Source: Algiphilus sp965216485 (GTDB taxonomy: Bacteria > Pseudomonadota > Gammaproteobacteria > Nevskiales > Nevskiaceae). Taken from it: DNA of 64,000 nucleotides. The translations under genes and the position numbers were made by a program. The notes under the pieces are model-generated. The model was not told the DNA's origin. It saw only the letters and a program-made list of their open reading frames with translations, and did not search any database. Location of the stretch: positions 1,054,001 through 1,118,000 of the forward strand of contig NZ_OZ244162.1 of the NCBI RefSeq assembly GCF_965216485.1, written 5' to 3'. Positions 8,217 to 15,802 of the stretch are shown one piece after another (the first letter of the stretch is position 1; every line of letters starts with the position of its first letter).

Positions 8217-9245
8217 ATGACGGGCACGAACGCGGTGCTATTGGCTCTGCTCGTTGCAGCGATCGCCTGCCTGCCCTTGGCCGTCGCTTATCTGCGCCAT
8301 CGCGCCGCGTTGCGCATGTCGTTGCCGCGCCTGGTGTTGGCGCTGTCCGTGTTGTTCGCAATCGGCCTGCTGTCCTGGATGCAGTACCAGTGGAGAGAAG
8401 ACGAACGCACCGTGAATCCCCTTGCGGAGCACGCCCAGAATCCCGCGAAGGCGGTCGGTGATCTGGCGGAGAGTCTCGAGTATCGTCTGGAGCGCCAACC
8501 GGAGCAGGCGACGGTCGAGCAGTGGGCATTGCTCGCGCGAAGCTTCGAAGCCTCCCGCAATCACGTGCGTGCGGCGGGCGCCTACGCCCAGGCCAACGAG
8601 ATGACCGGCTTCCGGAACCCTGACCTGCTCGTGGCCGAAGCGCAGGCCCGGTTGAGAGCGGGCCCGGTATCACCGGAGACCATGATGGTGGTGCGCGAGC
8701 GCGCCCGCCAGGCGATGGAGGTGGCCCCGATGCACCCGGGTGCACACTACCTGGCTGGCGATCTGGCGCTGCGCGACGGCGCGCTGGCGGAGGCCGTCGC
8801 CCACTTCGAGGTGGTCTACGCGGCGGAGGTACTGGCGCCTTCGGCCCAGAGTGCGCTGCAGCAGCGCCTGCAGGAGTGGCGTGCAGAAATCGATGGGCAC
8901 GTTCCGGCTGACCTAACGGACGCCGCCATTGCAGTTCAGGTCGATGGGCCCGAAAGCCAGTGGCCCGAAGGCGCTGCGCTCTTCGTCTATGCGCGACGCC
9001 CGGGCGAAACCGGCATGCCGCTGGCTGCCAAACGCATCGCCAGCCCGCGTCTTCCTGCATCGGTGCGCTTGCAGGATAGCGACCGTTTGCGTGAGGGTCC
9101 CTCCCTGCTCAGCTACGATGTGCTGGAAATCGGAGCCCGCCTCTCGGCCTCGGGCGCGGTCGCCGCCGCCTCCGACGATCTGAGCGCCGTCGTGCGCATC
9201 GAGCCACCGCGCGGTGCATCGGCTACTCTGCGCCTCCGACACTGA
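8217..9245 (+). CDS. ccmI: CcmI/CycH-like c-type cytochrome biogenesis protein
   Basis: 342 residues. Two N-terminal membrane segments (residues ~6–25 and ~38–56) flank a short basic loop. Residues ~65–220 are helical and TPR-like (QWALLARSFEASRNHVRAAG; AHYLAGDLALRDGALAEAV). The C-terminal ~110 residues follow the CcmI/CycH periplasmic pattern: VYARRPGETGMPLAAKRI, a proline-flanked VRLQDSDRL and a closing IGARLSASGAVAA. CcmI chaperones apocytochrome c to the CcmFH haem ligation machine. The rest of the ccm operon is not next to it: thyA follows after 30 bp. Its position just behind a decahaem cytochrome may reflect a need for extra ligation capacity, which is inference. Confidence 0.75.
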   Translation: MTGTNAVLLALLVAAIACLPLAVAYLRHRAALRMSLPRLVLALSVLFAIGLLSWMQYQWREDERTVNPLAEHAQNPAKAVGDLAESLEYRLERQPEQATVEQWALLARSFEASRNHVRAAGAYAQANEMTGFRNPDLLVAEAQARLRAGPVSPETMMVVRERARQAMEVAPMHPGAHYLAGDLALRDGALAEAVAHFEVVYAAEVLAPSAQSALQQRLQEWRAEIDGHVPADLTDAAIAVQVDGPESQWPEGAALFVYARRPGETGMPLAAKRIASPRLPASVRLQDSDRLREGPSLLSYDVLEIGARLSASGAVAAASDDLSAVVRIEPPRGASATLRLRH

Positions 9246-9275
9246 CCAATCACCGTCCCCTGTACGGATCCTGTT

Positions 9276-10070
9276 ATGAAGCCGTATCTCGCTCTCATGC
9301 GCCGCGCCCTCGAGGAGGGGGCCGACAAGACCGACCGCACCGGCACCGGCACCCGTTCGGTCTTCGGGCACCAGATGCGCTTCGACCTCGCGCGTGGTTT
9401 TCCGCTGATCACGACCAAGAAGCTGCACCTCAAGAGCATCATCCACGAGCTGCTCTGGTTTCTGCGTGGCGACACGAATGTGCGTTATTTGCAGGAGCAT
9501 GGCGTACGCATCTGGAACGAATGGGCGGATGCCGACGGCGAGCTCGGTCCGGTGTATGGATCGCAGTGGCGCAGCTGGCCAACGCCGCAGGGCGAACAGA
9601 TCGATCAGATCAGTGAAGTGCTTGCACAGATCCGCAGCAATCCGGATTCGCGACGGCTCATCGTTTCTGCCTGGAATGTCGCGGCACTGCCCGACATGGC
9701 GCTGCCACCCTGCCACCTGTTGTTCCAGTTCTACGTGGCGCAGGGGCGGCTGTCCTGCCAGCTTTACCAGCGCAGCGCCGACATCTTCCTGGGCGTGCCC
9801 TTCAATATCGCGAGCTATGCGCTTCTGACGATGATGGTGGCGCAGGTGTGCGATCTACAACCCGGAGAATTCATCTGGACCGGCGGTGATTGCCACCTGT
9901 ATCACAACCATCTTGAGCAGGCCGAACTGCAACTCACGCGCAGCCCGCGGCCCTTGCCCACCATGCATCTGAATCCCGAGGTCCGGGATCTGTTTGCCTT
10001 CAGCTACGATGACTTTCGGCTGGAAGGCTACGACCCACATCCGCATATTCCTGCAAAAGTCGCGGTATAA
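9276..10070 (+). CDS. thyA: Thymidylate synthase
   Basis: 264 residues, the usual length of bacterial ThyA. It converts dUMP to dTMP with methylene-tetrahydrofolate in the cytoplasm. Visible signatures are DRTGTGTRSVFGHQMRFDL near the N-terminus, the catalytic Cys in ALPPCHLLFQFYV, the RSADIFLGVPFNIASYA block and the phosphate-binding Arg in SNPDSRRLIVSAWN. It starts 30 bp after ccmI and may share its transcript. The dihydrofolate it makes is recycled by FolA, encoded about 2.8 kb downstream on the same strand but in a separate unit. Confidence 0.97.
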   Translation: MKPYLALMRRALEEGADKTDRTGTGTRSVFGHQMRFDLARGFPLITTKKLHLKSIIHELLWFLRGDTNVRYLQEHGVRIWNEWADADGELGPVYGSQWRSWPTPQGEQIDQISEVLAQIRSNPDSRRLIVSAWNVAALPDMALPPCHLLFQFYVAQGRLSCQLYQRSADIFLGVPFNIASYALLTMMVAQVCDLQPGEFIWTGGDCHLYHNHLEQAELQLTRSPRPLPTMHLNPEVRDLFAFSYDDFRLEGYDPHPHIPAKVAV

Positions 10071-10178
10071 CAGGGCCTTGCAGTCCGTTTGCCGGGCCTT
10101 GCGGGGCGGTTTCGCCTTGACCCGGGGACAGCCGGCGGGGATCATGCGCAGCTTTCAAGCAGCGGGGGTTCCCCACGC

Positions 10179-10940
10179 ATGAGCAATTCCGGCGTCAAGA
10201 CCGACGAGAAAAAGCAGCATTTCGACGATATCTACGTGGCCGAGAATCCGGTCCCGTTCAAGGAGCGCATCCTGGATGCGCTGACCTATGTCTCGGACAA
10301 CTTCAATCGCCAGAGCTTTGATCGCCTGATCCTGCCTTGGGCGGAGGCGAAGGCGGCCAAGGGCACGCCGCTGAATTTCGTGGATCTTGCCGGCTGCTTC
10401 GGCAATACCACCATGGCCACGCTCAACGGCATGGACTACGAGGCAATTCGTGATAACTGGAAGGACGCGACTTCGGCCAAGACAGTGGCGCAGCCGCGGC
10501 GGCTGAATGCACATGTCACAGGCATCGATATTTCGCACAGTGCGTTGGCCTATGGCCGGTCCGCCGGCATCTACGATGAGGTGATCCAGGCCGACCTGAA
10601 TCAGCCCAACGCCGACACGCGCGCGCGCATCGAGGCGAGCTTGCGTGCGGCCAACATCATGATTTCGACGGCGGCACTGGTCTATCTGGAGCCGCAGGCC
10701 GTTGCCAGCCTGATGGACGCCTTTGCCGAGGGTGGCGATGAAGGCTATCTACTCGTCAACTTCCTGAACCCCTTCGCGCTGGAAGCCGCCGACGCCACCA
10801 AGCGCACACTGCTGGAGCGCTTCGAATTCGTGGGTAGCATGGCCTCCCGCCACCGCATGATGTCGCCCATCGAGCGCGAGAACTACCCGGGCGAGGAGTG
10901 GGTGTTGCTCGAGATCTGGGTGTTGCGCCGCCGCCGATGA
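10179..10940 (+). CDS. Class I SAM-dependent methyltransferase-like protein
   Basis: 253 residues from the ATG at 10179 (MSNSGVKTDEKK); the frame is open further upstream but that part looks non-coding. A Rossmann motif I variant (LNFVDLAGCFGNTT, residues ~63–76) and the acidic strand-2 loop (VTGIDISHSAL) fit a SAM-binding fold, and YLEPQAVASLMDAFA fits the later helix after motif post-I. The end (EEWVLLEIWVLRRRR) is basic. The substrate cannot be told. Motif I has Ala-Gly-Cys-Phe-Gly instead of the common GxGxG, so activity is not certain. It stands alone, with a strong hairpin after the stop. Confidence 0.65.
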   Translation: MSNSGVKTDEKKQHFDDIYVAENPVPFKERILDALTYVSDNFNRQSFDRLILPWAEAKAAKGTPLNFVDLAGCFGNTTMATLNGMDYEAIRDNWKDATSAKTVAQPRRLNAHVTGIDISHSALAYGRSAGIYDEVIQADLNQPNADTRARIEASLRAANIMISTAALVYLEPQAVASLMDAFAEGGDEGYLLVNFLNPFALEAADATKRTLLERFEFVGSMASRHRMMSPIERENYPGEEWVLLEIWVLRRRR

Positions 10941-10945
10941 CGCAA

Positions 10946-10983
10946 CCCCCCGCGCGTCAGCCCTTCAGCCGACGCGTGGGGGG
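10946..10983 (+). terminator. Stem-loop after the methyltransferase gene, no U-tract
   Basis: Arms at 10946–10958 and 10971–10983 pair over 13 bp with one G-U pair (CCCCCCGCGCGTC with GACGCGTGGGGGG), loop of 12. It starts 6 bp after the stop. There is no T run after either arm, so it may protect the 3' end or help a U-less or Rho-assisted termination rather than act as a classical terminator. Confidence 0.55.
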
Positions 10984-11045
10984 ATGAGCAGCGGGCGCAG
11001 GACGGGTCCCAAACAGCCCCGCCCTCTGCGCGCCTAGCGCCCCAT

Positions 11046-11351
11046 TCAGTGGTCGGATGCCAGCCGGTGCGCCAATGCCCGTTCCAGCTTGCCTTCGGCA
11101 CTGCGCACTACGGCGTACCAATCGCGGTCCTGCGCCTCGACCACGATCGGCGCCTTGCCGGCCGGTCGTGCCTCCAGCTCGCACACCTTGTCCACGCCGC
11201 CCTTGTGTCCGTTGACATCCTTGAGGAAGGCGCGGACGCGGGTCAAGCGATCGCCGTAGTGGGGCGTGAGTCGCTCCAAGCGCTCCTGGATGTAGGCCTC
11301 AAGCGCCGGGGAGCGCTCTACGCCATCGCCGTGATGTACTTCGGTCTCCAT
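11046..11351 (-). CDS. HPF/RaiA-family ribosome hibernation factor
   Basis: 101 residues, using the ATG at 11351 because GGAGGT lies 3 nt upstream; a longer frame (from 11405) adds a sequence that does not fit the family. The protein begins METEVHHGDGVERSPALEAYIQ and keeps the family pattern of a beta-strand, an amphipathic helix (IQERLERLTPHYGDRLTRVRAFL) and a second helix with VVRSAEGKLERALAHRL. Short HPFs bind the 30S subunit and stabilise 100S dimers in stationary phase. No rpoN or PTS gene is nearby, unlike the usual hpf setting. A stem (GCACGCT/AGCGTGC, 11392–11416) lies in the leader. Confidence 0.8.
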   Translation of the reverse strand: METEVHHGDGVERSPALEAYIQERLERLTPHYGDRLTRVRAFLKDVNGHKGGVDKVCELEARPAGKAPIVVEAQDRDWYAVVRSAEGKLERALAHRLASDH

Positions 11352-11623
11352 GTGACCTCCATGAGGATGAATGGCGGAACAAGAAAGGTTGGCACGCTTC
11401 TTCATGAGCAGCGTGCACTTTGTTGTCTGAACCTCCGGTTTCCGGAGGGTTCTTTCAAGCCCGCGACGACCAGGCAGACGGCTGCCTCGCTGTCATCCTG
11501 CGACCTACATGGAGCGGCCGTGGATCGCACAAAACCTGTCGCCCGTGCGGCGTAGGCGCACCGCGCGGCCTCCCGTAGTGTGCGTCTGAGAAAATTCCCA
11601 ACAACAACGATGGAGTGAGACTG

Positions 11624-12718
11624 ATGTCGAAGCAATGGATGGCTGCACCCGTGGCCGCAATAGGACTGCTTCTCACCGCCTGTGGTGGCGGTTCGGGCGG
11701 AAGTGGCAGCGCCGTGGCAGGGAACGGTGATGGTACTGGCAGCAAGGACGTTTTCGCGCGTATCGACTGCAATGTCTCGGCTCAGGGGCCTTTCGCCGGC
11801 CCATTGGATGATGCGCAGACCGCGCTCATCGAACAGACTGCGAATGCCATCGGCGGCAATTCGGATCTGGGCGACGCGGGCGTCAACGTCATCATCGGCG
11901 TCGCCCGCCTGCTGGATGTAGTGGATGCCCTTGCGACGCTGGGTCAGGATCTCGCCGCCAATCAGGATCCGCAGGCGGCGGCGGCTGAATTGCTCGGCGT
12001 CACTCAGGCCATCCAGTGCGGCGCGGCCTCCCTGGCCGACGCGGCCGATTCCACCGACCTCGCCAATCTACCCTTTGCCGGCCAGCTCATTGACGATCTG
12101 CGCAACCTCGCGCTGGGCATCGACACCTCCGACCCCAACTTCCTTGGTGCCAGTGGCCTGGAAGACCTGACGACGCAGTTGTCCAACGTCAGCAACACCC
12201 TGTCGGACATCGTGGCGGTGATTGGGCTGGATCCGTCGGGATTGGGCCTGCCGCAAGGCACTCAGGCCCTGTTGCGCGTACCCGCCGAGCTGTTCAAAGA
12301 TTTGAGCGAGACGCTTACCTCGATCGGGCAGCTGGATGGCGAGTCGGCATCGGATGACATCGCCATGACCGTGACCGGGGTACTTGAAGGCTTGGCCGCA
12401 TTGATTCCCGACAATGCCGCCGCCGGGCCGCTGGAGCAGGCCAGAGAGGCTCTGGCAAATGGACTGGCGCAGTTGCTGGTGCCGCTGTTCGACGCCATTT
12501 CCCAGCAGCTCGCCGCGGGGGGGCGTTCCGACGCCGAATTTGGCCGCTTCCTTGCCGGGGGCTTCAGCGGCACCGGTGCTCCGGAGCTGGAAAGCATCAT
12601 CGCCGGCGGACCCGCCAATCCTGACGGTGTGGCGCGCCCGACGCTGGGCGAGTTGCTGGCCGCCATTCCCATCGTTGGCGAAATACTGAGCGCCCTTCTC
12701 CCCGCAGACGCTTCCTGA
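11624..12718 (+). CDS. Poly-Gly lipoprotein, all-alpha, unknown function
   Basis: 364 residues. The ATG at 11624 has GGAG 8 nt upstream; a GTG at 11615 is less likely. Lipobox LLLTAC is followed by GGGSGGSGSA, then an Asp/Ala/Leu-rich, almost Lys-free protein that reads as long amphipathic helices (ARLLDVVDALATLGQDLAA; DDLRNLALGIDTS; PVGEILSALLPADAS-like end). It has only two Cys after the lipid Cys (DCNVS and IQCGAAS), which could pair. I do not recognise a family. The tether resembles that of the lipoprotein at 6739–8058. It appears monocistronic, with a strong hairpin after the stop. Confidence 0.75.
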   Translation: MSKQWMAAPVAAIGLLLTACGGGSGGSGSAVAGNGDGTGSKDVFARIDCNVSAQGPFAGPLDDAQTALIEQTANAIGGNSDLGDAGVNVIIGVARLLDVVDALATLGQDLAANQDPQAAAAELLGVTQAIQCGAASLADAADSTDLANLPFAGQLIDDLRNLALGIDTSDPNFLGASGLEDLTTQLSNVSNTLSDIVAVIGLDPSGLGLPQGTQALLRVPAELFKDLSETLTSIGQLDGESASDDIAMTVTGVLEGLAALIPDNAAAGPLEQAREALANGLAQLLVPLFDAISQQLAAGGRSDAEFGRFLAGGFSGTGAPELESIIAGGPANPDGVARPTLGELLAAIPIVGEILSALLPADAS

Positions 12719-12721
12719 GCG

Positions 12722-12759
12722 CGAAGCGCCTGGCTGCAAGAATGCAGCCGGGCGCTTCG
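12722..12759 (+). terminator. Long stem-loop after the second lipoprotein gene, no U-tract
   Basis: A 17-bp stem (arms 12722–12738 and 12743–12759) with one T·G pair and the tetraloop AGAA begins 3 bp after the stop codon. No T tract follows. Its position and stability suggest a 3'-end or termination role. Confidence 0.6.
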
Positions 12760-12868
12760 ATGACGTGGTGCGCACGCGCGCTTCTGCTGGAGCGACGCGT
12801 GCATCCCGTTCATCGGTTGCTGCGCGTTCCGAACGCCCCTCGGATCGAGCTGTCGGTACACTGCCGGC

Positions 12869-13351
12869 ATGGAAATCACCCTCCTTCTGGCCATGGATGA
12901 CACTGGCCTCATAGGCGCCAATGGTCAGCTGCCATGGCGGCTGCCCAATGATCTCAAGCGCTTCAGGCGGCAGACGCTTGGACGCACCATTGTGATGGGA
13001 CGTAGCACCTTCGATTCGATCGGTCGGCCACTGGATGGCCGGAACAACTGGGTGTTGACCACCAACCGTAGCTTCTCGGCAGCGGGCGTGCGCTGCTTTC
13101 ACGACATCGACAGTATTCTCGCCGAACGTCCAGAGAATGGGCTCGCCATCATCGGGGGCGCCACCCTCTACGAGCAGTTCATGCCTTTGGCAACGCGCAT
13201 TGAACTGACCCGCGTTCATGCCACGCTGTCCGGAGACACCTGGTTCAGCGACCCGGCATTGGCGGCGTGGAAAGCCGAGGCAGTTGAGGTGGAGCAGCCG
13301 GACGAACGCCACGCCCATGCCTACAGCTTCCTGTCGCTCACGCGCCGGTGA
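12869..13351 (+). CDS. folA: Dihydrofolate reductase
   Basis: 160 residues, normal for bacterial DHFR. It reduces dihydrofolate with NADPH. Signatures are LAMDDTGLIGANGQLPWRLP with the Trp of the Met20 loop, an Asn-Asp at the substrate site (LPNDLKRF, equivalent of the catalytic acid), MGRSTFDSIGRPL for NADPH binding and IIGGATLYEQFM. Its stop overlaps the GTG start of the next gene by 4 nt (GTGA), so a small Omp85 protein is translationally coupled to it. I know of no functional link between the two. Confidence 0.96.
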   Translation: MEITLLLAMDDTGLIGANGQLPWRLPNDLKRFRRQTLGRTIVMGRSTFDSIGRPLDGRNNWVLTTNRSFSAAGVRCFHDIDSILAERPENGLAIIGGATLYEQFMPLATRIELTRVHATLSGDTWFSDPALAAWKAEAVEVEQPDERHAHAYSFLSLTRR

Positions 13352-14631
13352 TCGTCGTCCTACGTCCGCTCTTGCTGCTGTTCGTCGCGGTGCCCGCGCT
13401 GGGTGCGGCGGCATTGCCGCCCTGCGATGACGGCAGCCTGCCGCGTCAGCTTGCCAGCCTGAGCTTCGAGGGGAACCGCGTCACCCAGCCTCAGACCTTT
13501 CTGCGGGAGCTCAATTTTTCGGTCGGCGACGTCGTATGCCCCAGCGATATCGCAGCCGGTGAGCAGGCCATTACCGACCTCGGTCTGTTCAGCGATGTCG
13601 ATACGGCCACGACCACACTCGAGCAGAGCCGGGTCGCCGTGACCTATACGGTCAAGGAGCGCTGGTACATCCTCCCCATTCCGCGCGTGGACGCCAGTAC
13701 CGACGAAGAGTTCGGCCTGGGCATGAGTCTGTCCTGGAACAATTTCCTGGGGCTGAACCACAGGATCAGCATGTCGGGCGTGCGCAAGGAACTGGAAGAG
13801 CGCACCACGGACAACGAAACGGTCTTTGATGCGAGCTATAGCTGGCGTCGCTTCATGGGATCGCGCACCAACCTCGGCTTCAACCTGGAGTACCGGGATG
13901 AAGGGGCATCGGTGGGTGATCTCGAATTCGAGGAGCGGGTGACCTCCTTTGGCATCTTCGCCTCGCGCCAGTTGACCCGCCGCCAGACCGGGCAAGGTTG
14001 GAGTCTAGGTAGCGGCCTCAGCTGGCGCGAAAGCCGCAACCTCGGCGCCGATGCCCCACCGGACGAGGGGGTGCTGACGGCCCTGACCGGAGGCATCGGC
14101 TACCGCGATGTGCACGACAAGATCTACAGCTTCGAGGGACTGTCCTACGGCGTGTCCGTCACCAGTTCCGTGCCCGGTATTTCCGATTACGATCAACACG
14201 TTGTCTCCGGTGGGGTGACACGCTACATTCCCGTTGGCGCGCGCGCGCACCAGAACATCAATCTCTATGCGCGGGCGGGCAGTTTCCACGGCGGGCCGAG
14301 TGCACGCCGCAACGACAACTTCGAGCTGGGCGGAGCCGACCGCTTGCGCGGCTATGAAGACGAGTACACCGAGGGTGATGCCTTCTGGGCAGTGGGCGCG
14401 GAGTATCTACGTCCTCTTTACTGGAATGCATTGCGTGGACTGGTCATCCTCGAGGCCGGCGATGCGCTCAGCACCTCCTTCGCGGAGCAGAATCAGCCGG
14501 TGATGGTTAGCATCGGATTCGGGGTGCGCATCCGCATTACCTGGTTCGTGGATGCCGCTGTGGAAGTCGGTGTGGCGTGGCCGCTGATCCGTGGCGACGG
14601 CGCTCAGATCTTCGCCGGGGGGGCGGGCTAG
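13348..14631 (+). CDS. Omp85-family outer-membrane protein with a single POTRA-like domain
   Basis: 427 residues from GTG 13348. A signal peptide (LRPLLLLFVAVPALGAAA) precedes a POTRA-like module: LASLSFEGNRVTQPQTFLRE, VGDVVCPSDIAAGEQAITDLGLFSDVD and VAVTYTVKERW (residues ~32–110). The rest is a barrel of the surface-antigen type, with the Omp85 hallmark FELGGADRLRGYEDEYTEGDAFWAVGAEY split over residues ~325–355, where RLRGY is the conserved lid-lock motif. Two Cys (PPCDDGS and VVCPSD) may bond. It is far shorter than BamA or TamA and probably has a special rather than general role. The 4-nt overlap with folA suggests joint translation. Confidence 0.8.
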   Translation: MIVVLRPLLLLFVAVPALGAAALPPCDDGSLPRQLASLSFEGNRVTQPQTFLRELNFSVGDVVCPSDIAAGEQAITDLGLFSDVDTATTTLEQSRVAVTYTVKERWYILPIPRVDASTDEEFGLGMSLSWNNFLGLNHRISMSGVRKELEERTTDNETVFDASYSWRRFMGSRTNLGFNLEYRDEGASVGDLEFEERVTSFGIFASRQLTRRQTGQGWSLGSGLSWRESRNLGADAPPDEGVLTALTGGIGYRDVHDKIYSFEGLSYGVSVTSSVPGISDYDQHVVSGGVTRYIPVGARAHQNINLYARAGSFHGGPSARRNDNFELGGADRLRGYEDEYTEGDAFWAVGAEYLRPLYWNALRGLVILEAGDALSTSFAEQNQPVMVSIGFGVRIRITWFVDAAVEVGVAWPLIRGDGAQIFAGGAG

Positions 14632-14687
14632 GTGCGGTGCGCTCGCAGGTGGCATCGTTTTTTACAACAACATAAGGAGCAATACGG

Positions 14688-14948
14688 ATGAGCGATCTCA
14701 AGGCGGCATTCGAACAGGCGCAGGCGGACGTCAAGACGTTGACAGAGCGCCCGAGCAATGAAGACCTGCTGCATCTCTACGCCCACTACAAGCAAGCAGC
14801 GGAAGGCGATGTAAGTGGCAAGCGCCCCGGCATGATGGACCTGAAAGGACGCGCCAAGTACGACGCGTGGGCCGGCATTAAGGGCATGTCGAGCGAAGAT
14901 GCCATGCAGGCCTATATCGACAAGGTCAACGCCTTGCTAGGACGCTGA
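14688..14948 (+). CDS. Acyl-CoA-binding protein (ACBP)
   Basis: 86 residues, the usual single-domain ACBP length, with AAGGAG 8 nt before the ATG. The four-helix fold is marked by FEQAQADVKTLTERPSNEDLLHLYAHYKQA split at residues 9–39 and by KGRAKYDAWAGIKGMSSEDAM, where the Tyr, Lys and Trp residues of the acyl-CoA site are kept. It holds long-chain acyl-CoA in the cytoplasm. ACBP is general in eukaryotes and patchy in bacteria, mostly in fatty-acid-using Proteobacteria. That fits the fad genes at 53–62 kb. Confidence 0.93.
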   Translation: MSDLKAAFEQAQADVKTLTERPSNEDLLHLYAHYKQAAEGDVSGKRPGMMDLKGRAKYDAWAGIKGMSSEDAMQAYIDKVNALLGR

Positions 14949-14965
14949 AACCATCGCGCAGGGAC

Positions 14966-14995
14966 TGGGTGGACTGGAGCTGCTTCAGCCACCCA
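14966..14995. terminator. Stem-loop between convergent genes ACBP and DUF815
   Basis: TGGGTGG (14966–14972) pairs with CCACCCA (14989–14995), extended by CTG/CAG after a one-base bulge. The right arm overlaps the 3' end of the minus-strand DUF815 gene. No T run is present on either side, so the terminator call is tentative. Confidence 0.4.
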
Positions 14996-15764
14996 TCGCC
15001 TGCCGGCCGGCCCAGTCGCGCGCGAATTGCGCCGCGACCCGGCCGGAACGCGAGGCACGCTGCAGCGCCCAACGCAGCGCCTCGCTGCGCGCCGCGTCGG
15101 TGTACTCGCAGCCCAGCAGCCCAAGGTGGCGCTCCACCATCGCGAGGTATTGTGTCTGGTTGAACGGCGGAAAGGACAGCCAGATGCCGAAACGTTCCGA
15201 CAGCGAGATCTTTTCCTCGGTGGTCTCGCCAGGGTGGATTTCGCCCTCCACCCACTGATATTCGGCATTCTCGGACTGGTACTCCGGCATCAGGTGCCGC
15301 CGGTTCGAGGTGGCGATGATCAGGACGTTATCGGGTGGTTCCTCAATGCCGCCATCCAGAGCGGTCTTCAATGCCATGAGAGCGCGATCGCCGGGGGCCA
15401 CGGAAAAATCGTCGACGTAGAGCAGAAAACGCTCGGCGCGCTTGTGCAGTGGCGCGACGATGTCGGGCAACGCCACCAGATCGGGGGGTGCCACTGCCAC
15501 CAACCGCAAACCCTCGTCGTGAAAGGCCGGCAGCATCGCCTTGACCAGGGATGACTTCCCCGTACCACGGGCACCGGTCAACAGCGCGTGATTGGCCGGA
15601 TAGCCGGCAACAAACTGACGGAGATTCTGCAGCAGGATCCCCTTCTGCCGCTCCATACCGAGCAGGTCATCCAGGCGCACATGGTGCGTACGGTGAATGG
15701 GTTCCAATTGGCCCTCGCGCCAGCGGTAGGCCGGGGCGTTCAGGGGATTGTCCATCTCGGGCAT
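14985..15764 (-). CDS. DUF815-family AAA+ ATPase
   Basis: 259 residues. AAGGAG lies 4 nt before the ATG at 15764. The N-terminus has the family feature YRWREGQLEPIHRTHHVRLDDLLGM split at residues 13–37, then Walker A GARGTGKSSLVKA (~65), a Walker B-like LLYVDDFSV (~115), a sensor-1-like IIATSNRRHLMPE (~150) and an arginine-finger region (LSERFGIWLSF). The function of these small, single-domain ATPases is unknown; some are encoded near cell-division or transport genes. It is 38 bp downstream of the Kef-type antiporter stop and likely in the same transcript. Confidence 0.88.
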   Translation of the reverse strand: MPEMDNPLNAPAYRWREGQLEPIHRTHHVRLDDLLGMERQKGILLQNLRQFVAGYPANHALLTGARGTGKSSLVKAMLPAFHDEGLRLVAVAPPDLVALPDIVAPLHKRAERFLLYVDDFSVAPGDRALMALKTALDGGIEEPPDNVLIIATSNRRHLMPEYQSENAEYQWVEGEIHPGETTEEKISLSERFGIWLSFPPFNQTQYLAMVERHLGLLGCEYTDAARSEALRWALQRASRSGRVAAQFARDWAGRQAMGG

Positions 15765-15802
15765 GGTGCTCCTTGGGGAAGAGGGACGAGCAAGGCCGCG
15801 TC

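Noticed and set aside
11352..11623. Sigma-54 promoter near the HPF gene (TTGGCACG at about 11390)
   Set aside because: It points away from the gene and lacks the -12 GC element.
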